Positions 16,958 to 25,826 of a stretch of 64,000 bases of DNA are shown here, piece after piece; position 1 is the first letter of the stretch, and every line of letters starts with the position of its first letter. The notes beneath the pieces were generated by a model. It searched no databases. It was not told where the DNA came from and worked only from the letters and a program-made list of their open reading frames with translations. Made by a program: the position numbers and the translations under genes. The stretch is from JADZAI01 sp047602465 (lineage in GTDB: Bacteria > Pseudomonadota > Alphaproteobacteria > Micropepsales > Micropepsaceae), in contig JASGHF010000001.1 of NCBI GenBank assembly GCA_047602465.1, positions 434,001 through 498,000 of the forward strand, given 5' to 3'.

Positions 16958-18247
16958 TTAGAGCCGCTCCATCCGGATCATGCAGGGCGGCTCGACCACC
17001 GCCCCGGCCGCTTCCACGGCTTTGATCGCCGCGATGACGTCGGATTCGCGGGCGTCATGCGTGATGATGACGATCCCCACCTTCTCGTCCGGCGCACGGC
17101 CGCGCTGGATCATGCTCTCGATAGAGACGTGCTTGTCGGCCAGACACTGGGCGATGGTCGCCAGCACGCCCGGCTTATCCAGTACGTCGAAGCGCAGATA
17201 GAACGTCCCCTGCCGCTCGCCGAGATTGGCCCGCGCCGGGGTCTTCAGCGCACCCGACGGCACGCCGAACGGCGCGACCTTGGCGCCGCGCGCAATGTCG
17301 ATGAGATCGGAGGCGACCGCCGATGCCGTCGGCCCGCCGCCCGCGCCGCGGCCCTCGAACACCGACTGACCCGCCGCGCTCGATTCCGTCAGCACGCCAT
17401 TCAGCACGCCCATCACATCGGCCAGCGGCGTCCCCAGCGGGATCATGGCGGGATGCACCCGCGCCTCCAGCCCGGCCGGCGTCATCGACGCGATGCCGAG
17501 CAGCTTGATGCGATGCCCGAACTCGCGCGCGAAGCCGATATCGATGGGCGAGATGCGCTCGATGCCCTGCGTATAGACGCCGTCCATATCCGGCACGGTG
17601 CCGAAGGCGAGGCTCGCGAGGATCGCCAGCTTGTGCGCCGTATCGCCGCCGCCGACATCCAGCGTGGGGTCCGCCTCCGCATAGCCCAGCGCCTGCGCCT
17701 CGCTCAGCACCTCGGCGAAGCTGCGGCCCGTCTCTTCCATCTGCGTCAGGATGTAGTTGCAGGTGCCGTTGAGGATGCCGATGACGCGCGTGATCTCGTT
17801 GCCTGCCAGGCCTTCGCGCAGCGCCTTCACGATGGGAATGCCGCCCGCCGCCGCCGCCTCGAAGTTGAGGCTCAGGCCCCACTTCTCCGCCGTCTTCGCG
17901 AGGCTCGCACCCTTCGCCGCGATCAGCGCCTTGTTGGCGGTGACGACATGCTTGCCGGCATTCAGCGCCGCTTCCACCGCCGCAGCGGCCACGTCCGTTC
18001 CGCCGATCAGTTCGACGAACACATCGATATCGGCCGACTGCGCCAGCTCGACCGGGTCTTTGAACCAGATGAAACGCGACTTCGAGAAGCCGCGATCCTT
18101 CGCATGGTCGCGCGCCGCCACCGCCGTCACCTCGATCCGCCGGCCGCAGCGCGCCGCGATCAGGTCGTCCTGCGCCGACAGCAGCTTCACGAGGCCCGCG
18201 CCGACCGTGCCGAGGCCGGCTATTCCGATACGCAGGGCGCTGCTCAT
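16958..18247 (-). CDS. hom: Homoserine dehydrogenase
   Basis: A 429-residue enzyme that reduces aspartate semialdehyde to homoserine for threonine, methionine and isoleucine synthesis. ATG 18247 is set by the ATGA overlap with the aminotransferase stop. The N-terminal NAD(P) site reads IGIAGLGTVGAGLV. HVVTANKALIA and the catalytic-domain segment GGIPIVKALREGLAGN follow. The last 80 or so residues form an ACT domain (LDKPGVLATIAQCLADKHVS), which usually mediates threonine feedback inhibition. Confidence 0.95.
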   Translation of the reverse strand: MSSALRIGIAGLGTVGAGLVKLLSAQDDLIAARCGRRIEVTAVAARDHAKDRGFSKSRFIWFKDPVELAQSADIDVFVELIGGTDVAAAAVEAALNAGKHVVTANKALIAAKGASLAKTAEKWGLSLNFEAAAAGGIPIVKALREGLAGNEITRVIGILNGTCNYILTQMEETGRSFAEVLSEAQALGYAEADPTLDVGGGDTAHKLAILASLAFGTVPDMDGVYTQGIERISPIDIGFAREFGHRIKLLGIASMTPAGLEARVHPAMIPLGTPLADVMGVLNGVLTESSAAGQSVFEGRGAGGGPTASAVASDLIDIARGAKVAPFGVPSGALKTPARANLGERQGTFYLRFDVLDKPGVLATIAQCLADKHVSIESMIQRGRAPDEKVGIVIITHDARESDVIAAIKAVEAAGAVVEPPCMIRMERL

Positions 18248-19479
18248 TTGCGCGCCACGCGCTCGAAGTCGGGCGCCGGCCCGTTGCCCAGCAGTTCGCT
18301 GGCGCGGCCGAGAAACGCCTTCACGTTGCGCGCCGCCTGACGGATGCGATGCTCGTTCTCCACAAGTCCGAAGCGCACATGGCTGTCGCCGTATTCGCCG
18401 AAGCCAAGGCCCGGCGCGACCGCCACGCCCGCATGCTCGATCATCAGATTGGCGAACTCGACCGAGCCGACGCCCTTGAACTGCTCCGGGATCGGCGCCC
18501 AGGCGAACATGGTCGCGGGCGGCGACGGGATATCCCATCCCGCGCGCTTGAAGCTCTCCACCAGCACATCGCGGCGCGCGCGATAGGTGTTGCGGATCTC
18601 CTGAACGCAGTCCTGCGGACCGTTCAGCGCCGCAGCCGCCGCCACCTGGATCGGCGTATAGGCGCCGTAGTCGAGATACGACTTCACGCGCGCCAGCGCG
18701 CCGACCAGCTTTTCGTTGCCGGCGGCGAAGCCCATGCGCCAGCCGGGCATCGCATAGGTCTTCGACAGCGACTGGAATTCGATCGTGATGTCCTTCGCGC
18801 CTTCCACCTGCAGCATCGAGGGCGGCGGATTGCCGCCGAAATACAGCTCGCTATAGGCGAGGTCCGACAGGATCCACATGTCGAACCGGCGGGCGAACTT
18901 CACGATCTCCTTGTAATAGTCGAGATCGACCACCTGCGCCGTCGGGTTCGAGGGATAGCTCACCACCACCGCGACCGGCGCGGGAACGGAGTGCTTCGCC
19001 GCCGTGTGCAGCTTCTCCAGGAACATCTCCGGCGTTTCGGCCGGCACGTGCCGCACCACCGCGCCGTTGATGATGAAGCCATAGGCGTGGATCGGATAGG
19101 CGGGGTTCGGCGCGAGGATCACGTCGCCCGGCGCGGTGATCGCCTGCGCCAGATTCGCGAAACCCTCTTTCGATCCCAGCGTCGCGATGACTTCAGTGTC
19201 GGGGTTCAGCTTCACGCCGAAGCGGCGCTCGTAATAGCCGGCCATGGCCTTGCGCAGGCCCGGAATGCCCTTCGACGCCGAATAGCGGCTCGTCTTGGGG
19301 TCGCGCGCCGTCTCCACCAGCTTGTCGATGATGTGCCTGGGCGTCGGCATATCCGGGTTGCCCATGCCGAAATCGATTATGTCCGCGCCCCCGGCGCGCG
19401 CCTTGGCCTTCAGGCGGTTGACCTGCTCGAAGACATACGGGGGCAGACGCTTGATCTTGTAGAAATCGGTCGAGGGCAT
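18244..19479 (-). CDS. alaC: Aminotransferase class I/II, AlaC/LL-diaminopimelate aminotransferase-like
   Basis: A 411-residue PLP-dependent aminotransferase. ATG 19479 is preferred over the GTG at 19518 because MPSTDFYKIKRLPPYVFE matches the family start. The PLP lysine is in SLSKTYAMPGWR, preceded by LSDLAYSEL. The closest family is the AlaC/YfdZ group, which makes alanine or glutamate from keto acids and precedes hom in many Alphaproteobacteria. Naming it LL-diaminopimelate aminotransferase is possible but less likely. It is coupled to hom by a four-base overlap. Confidence 0.85.
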   Translation of the reverse strand: MPSTDFYKIKRLPPYVFEQVNRLKAKARAGGADIIDFGMGNPDMPTPRHIIDKLVETARDPKTSRYSASKGIPGLRKAMAGYYERRFGVKLNPDTEVIATLGSKEGFANLAQAITAPGDVILAPNPAYPIHAYGFIINGAVVRHVPAETPEMFLEKLHTAAKHSVPAPVAVVVSYPSNPTAQVVDLDYYKEIVKFARRFDMWILSDLAYSELYFGGNPPPSMLQVEGAKDITIEFQSLSKTYAMPGWRMGFAAGNEKLVGALARVKSYLDYGAYTPIQVAAAAALNGPQDCVQEIRNTYRARRDVLVESFKRAGWDIPSPPATMFAWAPIPEQFKGVGSVEFANLMIEHAGVAVAPGLGFGEYGDSHVRFGLVENEHRIRQAARNVKAFLGRASELLGNGPAPDFERVARK

Positions 19480-19557
19480 GGAACTATCGAAGGAGTCGGG
19501 GGTGCCAAGGGCGCGCACCCTATCCGATCCGCCTCCCCCGCCAAAGCGCGGATGGCG

Positions 19558-19782
19558 CTATCTGGGCAGGCGGGCTGCGGAAATTTCGCCGTCGCGCACC
19601 ATCTTGCCTGCCGCCCGCGTCACCTCGCCGGCCCGCGCGATCTCGGCATAGAGGCCCTGCCGCTGGATTGACGTTGAGGAAGGTTCGGGCGGCTTCTTCA
19701 TGTCGACCAGACGGGGAAAGGCGGCCTCGGGCGAGGCGCAACCGGCCAGCGCCAGCGCGCTGAGAAGCACATAGGTCCGCAT
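19558..19782 (-). CDS. Small lipoprotein, unknown function
   Basis: A 74-residue protein with a short hydrophobic signal and a clear lipobox (LALAGCAS, Cys near residue 15), so it is probably anchored in a membrane after cleavage by signal peptidase II. The rest is a polar, Pro-rich linker and a charged helix (IARAGEVTRAAGKMVRDGE). I recognise no family. It is divergent from phaC with 115 bases between the starts. Confidence 0.65.
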   Translation of the reverse strand: MRTYVLLSALALAGCASPEAAFPRLVDMKKPPEPSSTSIQRQGLYAEIARAGEVTRAAGKMVRDGEISAARLPR

Positions 19783-19897
19783 GGGCCGATCCTGCGCCGC
19801 CTGCCGCCCTCAAATCAAGCCGCCGCTTGCGCCTGTCCTAGACCCGGCCCAAATTGCCGGGGACGGCGCGATAATCGAAGACGCCGCTGGAAACGCC

Positions 19898-21727
19898 ATG
19901 GCCGAGAAGACTGCCGCCAAGCCGGATACGAAACCCGCCGCGAAACCTGCGGAAGGCGATTTTCCCCTGCCCGATGTCGGCGCCCTCTCCCGCAACCTGC
20001 TGGAGCTCGGCAAGAAGACCGGCAAGCTGGTCAGCGACTATGTCGGCCGCAAGGAGCCGAAAAAGGGCGTCGGCGTCGTCGATCCCCTGAATGTCGGCAA
20101 TGCCTTCATCGATCTGGCCAGCAAGCTGCTGCACGATCCGCGCAAGATCATCGAGGCGCAGACGCGGCTGTTCCAGTCGCACCTGACGCTCTGGAAGAAT
20201 GTCGGCCGCCGGCTGATGGGCGAGGACTACGAGACGGTCGTGCCCGCTCCCAAGGGCGACAAGCGCTTCAAGGATGCCGCCTGGAGCGAAAACACGGTCT
20301 TCGATTTCATCAAACAGTCCTACCTCCTCACCGCCAACTGGCTGCAGGAAACGGTGGAAGGCGTCGACGGCCTCGACGACAAGGAGCGCAAGAAGATCGC
20401 GTTCTACACCAAGCAGTTCGTCGATGCGCTCTCGCCCACCAATTTCGTCCTGACGAACCCCGAGGTTCTGAAGGAAACGCTCCGCACCAATGGCGAGAAC
20501 CTGGTGCGCGGCGTCACCCACATCATCCAGGATCTGGAACGCGGCAAGGGCCGCCTCGCCATCCGCCAGGTGGACGAGACGAAATTCAAGGTCGGCGAGA
20601 ACCTCGCCACCACGCCGGGCAAGGTCGTCTATCAGAACGATTTGATGCAGCTCCTGCAATATTCTCCGACTACGGACGAAGTCTATGAGCGGCCTCTGCT
20701 CATCATCCCGCCCTGGATCAACAAGTTCTATATCCTCGATATGAGGCCGGATAATTCGTTCATCCGGTGGGCGGTGGCGCAGGGCTATACGCTGTTCGTC
20801 GTGAGCTGGGTGAACCCCGACCAGCGCCTCTCGCAGAAAGCGTTCGACGACTACCTCACCGAAGGCTTCTACGAAGCGGTCGATGCGGTCTGCAAAGCCG
20901 CCGACACGAACGAACTCAACGTCATCGGCTATTGCATCGGCGGCACGGTCACGGCGGCGGGCCTCGCCCACATGGCGGCCAGGAAGGATACGCGGGTCAA
21001 ATCCGTCACCTTCTTCACCTCCCAGGTCGATTTCACCGAGGCCGGCGATCTCTCCGTCTTCGTCGACGACGAACAGCTCGCCAGCATGGAAGCGCAGATG
21101 AAGGCGCAGGGCGGCTATCTCGACGGCGGCGCCATGGCGACCACCTTCAACATGCTGCGCTCGAACGATCTCATCTGGTCGTTCGTCGTGAACAACTATC
21201 TCATGGGGCGCGACCCCATGGCGTTCGATCTGCTCTACTGGAACTCCGACACCACGCGCATGCCGGTCGCCATGCACCTGCAATATCTGCGCGACTGCTA
21301 TCGCGACAATCTGCTGTCGCAGGGCAAGATGACCCTCGCCAATGTGAAGATCGACCTGACCAGGGTGAAGATCCCGGTCTTCCTGCAATCGTCGAAGGAA
21401 GACCACATCGCGCCGGCGAAGTCGGTCTACAAGGCGACGCAGCTCTTCAAGGGCGATGTCACCTTCATGATGGCCGGCTCCGGCCATATCGCCGGCGTGG
21501 TGAACCCGCCCGCGGCCAACAAGTATCAATACTGGAGCCGCGAAACGCTCGCGCCCACGCTCGAAGACTGGCGCGCCGGGGCCACCGAAACGCCCGGCTC
21601 GTGGTGGCCCTACTGGGACAAATGGCTCGCGCCCAAATCGGGCAGGAAGGTCAAGGCGCGCATTCCCGGCAAGGGCGCGCTGAAAGCCATCGAAGACGCG
21701 CCCGGCTCCTATGTGAAGATGAAATGA
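19898..21727 (+). CDS. phaC: Class I poly(3-hydroxyalkanoate) synthase PhaC
   Basis: A 609-residue enzyme that polymerises (R)-3-hydroxyacyl-CoA into storage granules. ATG 19898 is chosen because the frame upstream lacks family resemblance. After a Lys/Ala/Pro-rich N-terminus comes the PhaC N domain, then the alpha/beta hydrolase core. The lipase-like box has Cys in place of Ser (GYCIGGT, about residue 345), the Asp is in SKEDHIAP and the His in GSGHIAGVVNPPA. Length and lack of a PhaE/PhaR partner indicate class I. No phaA, phaB, phaZ or phasin gene is adjacent; it is instead coupled to a globin gene. Confidence 0.95.
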   Translation: MAEKTAAKPDTKPAAKPAEGDFPLPDVGALSRNLLELGKKTGKLVSDYVGRKEPKKGVGVVDPLNVGNAFIDLASKLLHDPRKIIEAQTRLFQSHLTLWKNVGRRLMGEDYETVVPAPKGDKRFKDAAWSENTVFDFIKQSYLLTANWLQETVEGVDGLDDKERKKIAFYTKQFVDALSPTNFVLTNPEVLKETLRTNGENLVRGVTHIIQDLERGKGRLAIRQVDETKFKVGENLATTPGKVVYQNDLMQLLQYSPTTDEVYERPLLIIPPWINKFYILDMRPDNSFIRWAVAQGYTLFVVSWVNPDQRLSQKAFDDYLTEGFYEAVDAVCKAADTNELNVIGYCIGGTVTAAGLAHMAARKDTRVKSVTFFTSQVDFTEAGDLSVFVDDEQLASMEAQMKAQGGYLDGGAMATTFNMLRSNDLIWSFVVNNYLMGRDPMAFDLLYWNSDTTRMPVAMHLQYLRDCYRDNLLSQGKMTLANVKIDLTRVKIPVFLQSSKEDHIAPAKSVYKATQLFKGDVTFMMAGSGHIAGVVNPPAANKYQYWSRETLAPTLEDWRAGATETPGSWWPYWDKWLAPKSGRKVKARIPGKGALKAIEDAPGSYVKMK

Positions 21728-22176
21728 GCGCCGACGCCGATCTCGTCATCCAGTCCTTCGAACTCGCCGCTGCGCGCTGCGAAGACCTGACGCCCGTCGT
21801 CTATCCCATGCTCTTCGCCGACCATCCCGAGATGGAGCGGCTCTTCTTCCGCGATGCCGAAACCCACGCGGTGCGCGGCGAGATGATGGCGCGGGTGATC
21901 GAGGCGATCATCGATTTCGTCGGCGAGCGGCACTACGCGCGCACGCTCATCCAGTGCGAGGTCGTCACGCATGCCGGCTACGACGTGCCGCCCGAGGTAT
22001 TCTCCACCTTCTTCGCTTATGTCCGCAACGGCGTCCGGAAAGTCATCGGCAACGACTGGACGCCCGGCATGGCGGCGGCGTGGGAACGCACGCTGACATC
22101 GCTCGTCTTCTACGCAGAACACGACGACCAGTACGAAACGCCGGGCAATGTCGATCGCGAAGAGGCGCTCTCCTGA
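21724..22176 (+). CDS. Globin family protein
   Basis: A 150-residue protein starting at ATG 21724 in an ATGA overlap with phaC. The pattern is that of single-domain bacterial globins: an N-terminal helix, YPMLFADHPEMERLFF (C-D region), then EVVTHAGYDVPPEVF, where His83 aligns with the proximal haem ligand, and a C-terminal DWTPGMAAAWERTL helix shared with flavohaemoglobin and protoglobin-like families. It probably binds haem and a gas ligand such as O2 or NO. Function next to PHA synthase is unknown. No FAD or NAD domain follows. Confidence 0.7.
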   Translation: MSADADLVIQSFELAAARCEDLTPVVYPMLFADHPEMERLFFRDAETHAVRGEMMARVIEAIIDFVGERHYARTLIQCEVVTHAGYDVPPEVFSTFFAYVRNGVRKVIGNDWTPGMAAAWERTLTSLVFYAEHDDQYETPGNVDREEALS

Positions 22177-22574
22177 TGGCCGAAGCCAAAACCAAACCGA
22201 CGACCGCCAGCGCGGCCGCCTATCTCGACACCATCGAAGACGCAGGCCGCCGCAAGGACGCGAAGGCGCTGCTGAAGATGTACAAGGAGATCACGGGCAA
22301 GAAGCCGGTCATGTGGGGCGAGCATATCGTCGGCTTCGATCAGTACATGATCAAAAGCGGCCCCTGGCCCCTCGCCGCCTTCGCAATCCGCAAGACCGAC
22401 CTGACGCTCTATGTCAGCGCCGGCCGCCAGGCCGAACTTCTCAAAAGCCTCGGCAAGCACAAGGTCGGCGGCGGCTGCCTCTACATCAAGAAGCTGGACG
22501 ACGTGGATGAGAGCGTCCTGCGCAAGGTCATCAGGACCGCCTACGACCAGGCCAGGATCGACAACAAGTGCTAG
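22176..22574 (+). CDS. DUF1801 domain protein
   Basis: A 132-residue protein whose ATG at 22176 overlaps the globin stop by one base (TGATG). It has the DUF1801 (YdhG-like) signature: AAAYLDTIEDAGRRKDAKALL near the start, PVMWGEHIVGF, then a C-terminal GGGCLYIKKLDDVD segment. The fold is known but the biochemical role is not. Coupling to the globin and phaC suggests a shared transcript. Confidence 0.85.
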   Translation: MAEAKTKPTTASAAAYLDTIEDAGRRKDAKALLKMYKEITGKKPVMWGEHIVGFDQYMIKSGPWPLAAFAIRKTDLTLYVSAGRQAELLKSLGKHKVGGGCLYIKKLDDVDESVLRKVIRTAYDQARIDNKC

Positions 22575-22676
22575 CCGAGTGTCCCTGAATGTCATGGCGG
22601 CGAAGGCCGGCCATGACAACCCGATGCCGGCCCACGCCCAGCGTCAGCCTCGCGCTCCGTGCGGCCATTTCATGCG

Positions 22677-23162
22677 CTACTCGATCGCCAGCAGCGCGTC
22701 ATAGTCGAACAGCGCCGCGAGACGCGCGGCTTCGTCCGAATCCGTCAGTCCGCTGACCATCACCGTCACGCCGCTGTCCGGACGTCCGGGATAGACGGCC
22801 ATCGCGCCCGGCATGAAAAAGGCCGGATAGCCGTTCACGTCGACGATGGTGGCCTTCAGGATTTCAAGGCCGTCGGGGTCCAGCATCTTCTCGGCGTCGG
22901 CTTCGGTGTCTTCCGCCGTCCACAGACGCACTTGCAGGATCACCGGACCGTTCGCCTTGGGCGAGTTCAGCATGCGCATGACGTTCACCGACTTGTCCTC
23001 TTCCGACACGTCGGTCATGTCGTCCATGCTGCGGGTATAGCCCTCGATTTCGGCCGGCATCGCGGCCAGCGCCGCAGTCGCGCGCGGATCGGCGTCCGCG
23101 AACGCAAGGGTCGAAACCGCCATGGTCACGGCGGCCGCCGCATGAACGATAAAACGCAACAT
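22677..23162 (-). CDS. Secreted protein, unknown function
   Basis: A 161-residue protein from ATG 23162 (a GTG directly before, at 23165, is also possible). AAGGA lies about nine bases upstream, within the end of argC. A cleavable signal peptide is visible (hydrophobic stretch ending STLAFADA). The mature part is acidic with no motif I recognise. Its start overlaps the argC stop, so it is likely co-translated. Confidence 0.7.
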   Translation of the reverse strand: MLRFIVHAAAAVTMAVSTLAFADADPRATAALAAMPAEIEGYTRSMDDMTDVSEEDKSVNVMRMLNSPKANGPVILQVRLWTAEDTEADAEKMLDPDGLEILKATIVDVNGYPAFFMPGAMAVYPGRPDSGVTVMVSGLTDSDEAARLAALFDYDALLAIE

Positions 23163-24103
23163 CACTGAACGTCCTTCACCCCAAGCATCAGCCGCGCACT
23201 CTGAACCGCCGCGCCGGATGCGCCTTTTCCAAGATTGTCGAGCCGCGCGACGAGAACAGCCTGCCGGTGCTGATCGCTGCCATAGACGCGCAGCTCCAGT
23301 CCGTTCGTGCCGTTCAGCGCCTCGGGCTCGATGCGATCCTTCTTGGGTTCGGACAGGGGGTCTGTGACGACGCGCACGAAGCCGCCGCCGGCATAGTGCT
23401 TCGACAACACGGCTTCGAGATCGGCCAGCTTCGGCTTCCCCGCCAGCGCGTCCAGATGCAGCGGCACGCTCACCAGCATGCCCTGTTTGTAGTTGCCGAC
23501 CGACGGCACGAAGATCGGCCGCCGCGTCAGCCCGGAATACAGCTGCGTCTCCGGCACATGCTTGTGGTTCAGCGTCAGGCCATACAAATCGAAGCTCGGC
23601 CCCTGCCCGCTCTCGTATTGTTCGATCATCTGCTTGCCGCCGCCGGAATAGCCGCTGACCGCGTTGATCGAGATCGGGAAATCGGCGGGGATGATCCCTG
23701 CATCCACCAGCGGCCGGATCAGCGCGATCGCTCCGGTCGGATAGCAGCCGGGATTGCTCACCCGCTTCGCCGCCTTCACCTGCGCCATCTGCGCGTCGTT
23801 CAGTTCCGGAAAGCCATAGACCCAGTCCGGGTTCACGCGGAACGCCGTCGAGGCGTCGATCAGCTTCGGCCCGCCGCCCGGCAGGCTGCCAGCCATCGCC
23901 GCCGCCTCTTTCGAGGCGTCGTCCGGCAGGCAGAGGATCGCGAGGTCCACTTGTCCCAGCATCTCGCGGCGCGCGCCCGCATCTTTCCGCTTCTCGGGCG
24001 CGATGCTTTTCAGCTCGAACGCCGGATTGCCTTCCAGACGCTGACGGATCTCAAGACCCGTCGTTCCGTGTTCGCCGTCGATGAAGATGCTGGGCTTGGT
24101 CAT
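23162..24103 (-). CDS. argC: N-acetyl-gamma-glutamyl-phosphate reductase, type 2
   Basis: A 313-residue enzyme of arginine synthesis that reduces N-acetylglutamyl-phosphate with NADPH. The length and the start IFIDGEHGTTGLEIRQRL indicate the shorter type 2 ArgC. The catalytic Cys lies in SNPGCYPTGAIAL, and the SGYSGGGK and HKHVPE segments are conserved. It is flanked on both sides by overlapping genes for secreted proteins. In many Alphaproteobacteria argC lies close to rpsI, as here. Confidence 0.95.
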   Translation of the reverse strand: MTKPSIFIDGEHGTTGLEIRQRLEGNPAFELKSIAPEKRKDAGARREMLGQVDLAILCLPDDASKEAAAMAGSLPGGGPKLIDASTAFRVNPDWVYGFPELNDAQMAQVKAAKRVSNPGCYPTGAIALIRPLVDAGIIPADFPISINAVSGYSGGGKQMIEQYESGQGPSFDLYGLTLNHKHVPETQLYSGLTRRPIFVPSVGNYKQGMLVSVPLHLDALAGKPKLADLEAVLSKHYAGGGFVRVVTDPLSEPKKDRIEPEALNGTNGLELRVYGSDQHRQAVLVARLDNLGKGASGAAVQSARLMLGVKDVQ

Positions 24104-24522
24104 TTCAGTTTCGGTAATTTGGCCGGGTCCGTGCCCAGCAATTCGATCTGGATGAAGTCGATACAGGCGAGGCTGCCGTCGGCGCGTCGCACGCCCGCCC
24201 CCGCGCCGTCCTCGCCCCAGGCTTCCGCCTGGATGATGATCACCGGCTCGTAGGTCGCGTCGTCGCTGAAGGGCGGGTCCACAAAATAGGCGTATTGCGG
24301 CACCACCACGCCGTCCAGCGGACGGCCGGGCGTCGGGCCGCTGCCGTCAATGTCGAAATAGATGTCGTCCCAGGTACAGATCGCCCGCTTCGCCTTGATG
24401 TCCTCCGGCGTCGCGGCGCGCCCATAGACGTATTCGCCTTCTTTGGGCAAAGCTGGCCAGCCCTTGGCCAGGGCGGGGGCGGCGAAGGCGCTCATCAAAG
24501 CCAGAACCAGTGTTGCACGCAT
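24100..24522 (-). CDS. Secreted protein, unknown function
   Basis: A 140-residue protein from ATG 24522, whose stop overlaps the argC start (ATGA). Residues 1 to about 19 form a signal peptide ending in APALAKG. The mature part has two cysteines (in AICTW and LACID) that could form a disulfide in the periplasm. No family is recognised. It lies 77 bases downstream of rpsI and may belong to the same transcript. Confidence 0.7.
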   Translation of the reverse strand: MRATLVLALMSAFAAPALAKGWPALPKEGEYVYGRAATPEDIKAKRAICTWDDIYFDIDGSGPTPGRPLDGVVVPQYAYFVDPPFSDDATYEPVIIIQAEAWGEDGAGAGVRRADGSLACIDFIQIELLGTDPAKLPKLK

Positions 24523-24599
24523 TGGCGGGGGTCTCCGGCAAACGAAAAGGGCGTCCAGTGCCGGACGCCCTTTCCAGATAACATGAAAGGTGGAGCGGC

Positions 24600-25106
24600 T
24601 TAACGCTTGGAGAACTGGAAGCTGCGGCGCGCCTTGGGCTTGCCGTACTTCTTGCGCTCGACGACGCGCGGGTCGCGGGTCAGGAAGCCGCCCGCCTTCA
24701 CGATGCCGCGGAGCTCGGGCTCCATGGCGACGAGGGCGCGCGACAGGCCGTGGCGCAGCGCGCCGGCCTGACCCGACAGACCGCCACCGGCGATCGTCGC
24801 GACGATGTCGTACTGGCCTTCGCGGTTGGCGGCGACCAGCGGCTGGTGGATCAGCATGCGGAGAACCGGACGCGCGAAATACACGGTCTCGTCGCGGCCT
24901 TCGATCGTCACCTTGCCGGTGCCGCGCTTCAGCCACACGCGGGCGATGGCGTTCTTGCGGCGGCCGGTCGCATAGGCGCGGCCCTGCTTGTCGATCTTCG
25001 GCTTGGCCTCGCCGTTGGCGGCGGGGGCGGCGTCGGCGGGCTTCGGCGCTTCGGCCTTGACCAGGCGCGACTTCAGATCGCCGAGGGAACGGGTGTCCTG
25101 AGCCAT
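24600..25106 (-). CDS. rpsI: 30S ribosomal protein S9
   Basis: A 168-residue S9. An alphaproteobacterial-type Ala/Lys-rich N-terminal extension of about 40 residues precedes the conserved core YATGRRKNAIARVWL. It ends in the universally conserved basic tail KKYGKPKARRSFQFSKR, which reaches the P site. It follows rplM by six bases. Confidence 0.98.
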   Translation of the reverse strand: MAQDTRSLGDLKSRLVKAEAPKPADAAPAANGEAKPKIDKQGRAYATGRRKNAIARVWLKRGTGKVTIEGRDETVYFARPVLRMLIHQPLVAANREGQYDIVATIAGGGLSGQAGALRHGLSRALVAMEPELRGIVKAGGFLTRDPRVVERKKYGKPKARRSFQFSKR

Positions 25107-25112
25107 GTTGGG

Positions 25113-25574
25113 TTAGGCCCTCTTGTTCTTCGGGTTCATCGCGGCGACGTCGATCGTCTCGGGCGTCTGGGCCGCATGGGGATGTTCGGCGCCGGCATAG
25201 ACCTTGAGGTTGCCGAGCAGGTCGCGGAACAGCGGTCCACGGGGCAGCATGCGCTCGACAGCCTTCTCCAGCACGCGCTCAGGGAAACGGCCGGCGAGGA
25301 TCTTGCCCGCAACGCGCTCCTTGATGCCGCCCGGATGGCCGGTGTGGTGATAGTATTTCTTGTCCGCCAGCTTGTTGCCGGTGAACTTCACCTTCTCCGC
25401 ATTGATGACGATGACGTTGTCACCGGTATCCATGTGCGGGGTGAAGGTGGGGAGATGCTTGCCGCGAAGGCGCATCGCGATGTGCGAAGCGAGACGGCCG
25501 ACGACCAGCCCTTCGGCGTCGATCAGCACCCACTTCTTCTTGATGTCCGCGGGACGCGCGGAGAACGTGCTCAT
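25113..25574 (-). CDS. rplM: 50S ribosomal protein L13
   Basis: A 153-residue L13, an early assembly protein of the large subunit. KKWVLIDAEGLVVGRLAS is followed by DNVIVINAEKVKFTGNK and the MLPRGPLFRDLL segment. It is first in the rplM-rpsI operon, with a good promoter candidate at 25635-25663. Confidence 0.98.
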   Translation of the reverse strand: MSTFSARPADIKKKWVLIDAEGLVVGRLASHIAMRLRGKHLPTFTPHMDTGDNVIVINAEKVKFTGNKLADKKYYHHTGHPGGIKERVAGKILAGRFPERVLEKAVERMLPRGPLFRDLLGNLKVYAGAEHPHAAQTPETIDVAAMNPKNKRA

Positions 25575-25634
25575 TGATATTGTCTCATTGTCTTTGGTGC
25601 GGGCGACCCTTGCGGCTCACCTGCGGAGGCGCGG

Positions 25635-25663
25635 CATGTACGGAAAGCGCTTCGCCCTGTCAA
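25635..25663 (-). promoter_or_regulatory. Probable rplM-rpsI promoter
   Basis: On the minus strand TTGACA (25663-25658) and TACATG (25640-25635) are separated by exactly 17 bases. The -35 box is consensus and the -10 is partial. Transcription from here would give a leader of about 55 bases before the rplM ATG at 25574. Confidence 0.6.
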
Positions 25664-25695
25664 CGCAAATGGCTTGAAACAGCGGAAAAATCGCA

Positions 25696-25715
25696 TGCGG
25701 TATTTATATACCGCA
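25696..25715 (-). terminator. Perfect hairpin followed by T-run, possible terminator of the NSS transporter transcript
   Basis: TGCGGTAT and ATACCGCA form an 8-bp perfect stem around a 4-base loop. Read on the minus strand, a run of five T follows about four bases after the stem. It lies downstream of the transporter gene and upstream of the rplM promoter, so it could separate the two transcripts. The gap before the T-run makes it imperfect. Confidence 0.4.
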
Positions 25716-25749
25716 CCCGGCGGGCCAGACTAACCGCGCCTTTCCAAGG

Positions 25750-25808
25750 CCCTCTCCATCGCCCTTCGCGATGGGGAGGGCAGGTTTGCGAAGCAAACCG
25801 GGAGGGGC
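25750..25808. repeat. REP-like palindromic element, family 1, copy B
   Basis: Same two-hairpin layout as copy A: CCCTCTCCATCGC against GCGATGGGGAGGG, then GGTTTGC against GCAAACC, ending in GGGAGGGGC. It lies between rplM and the transporter gene. The second stem differs from copy A by compensating changes that keep pairing. Confidence 0.9.
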
Positions 25809-25826
25809 AACGGGCGTAGAGCGCCT

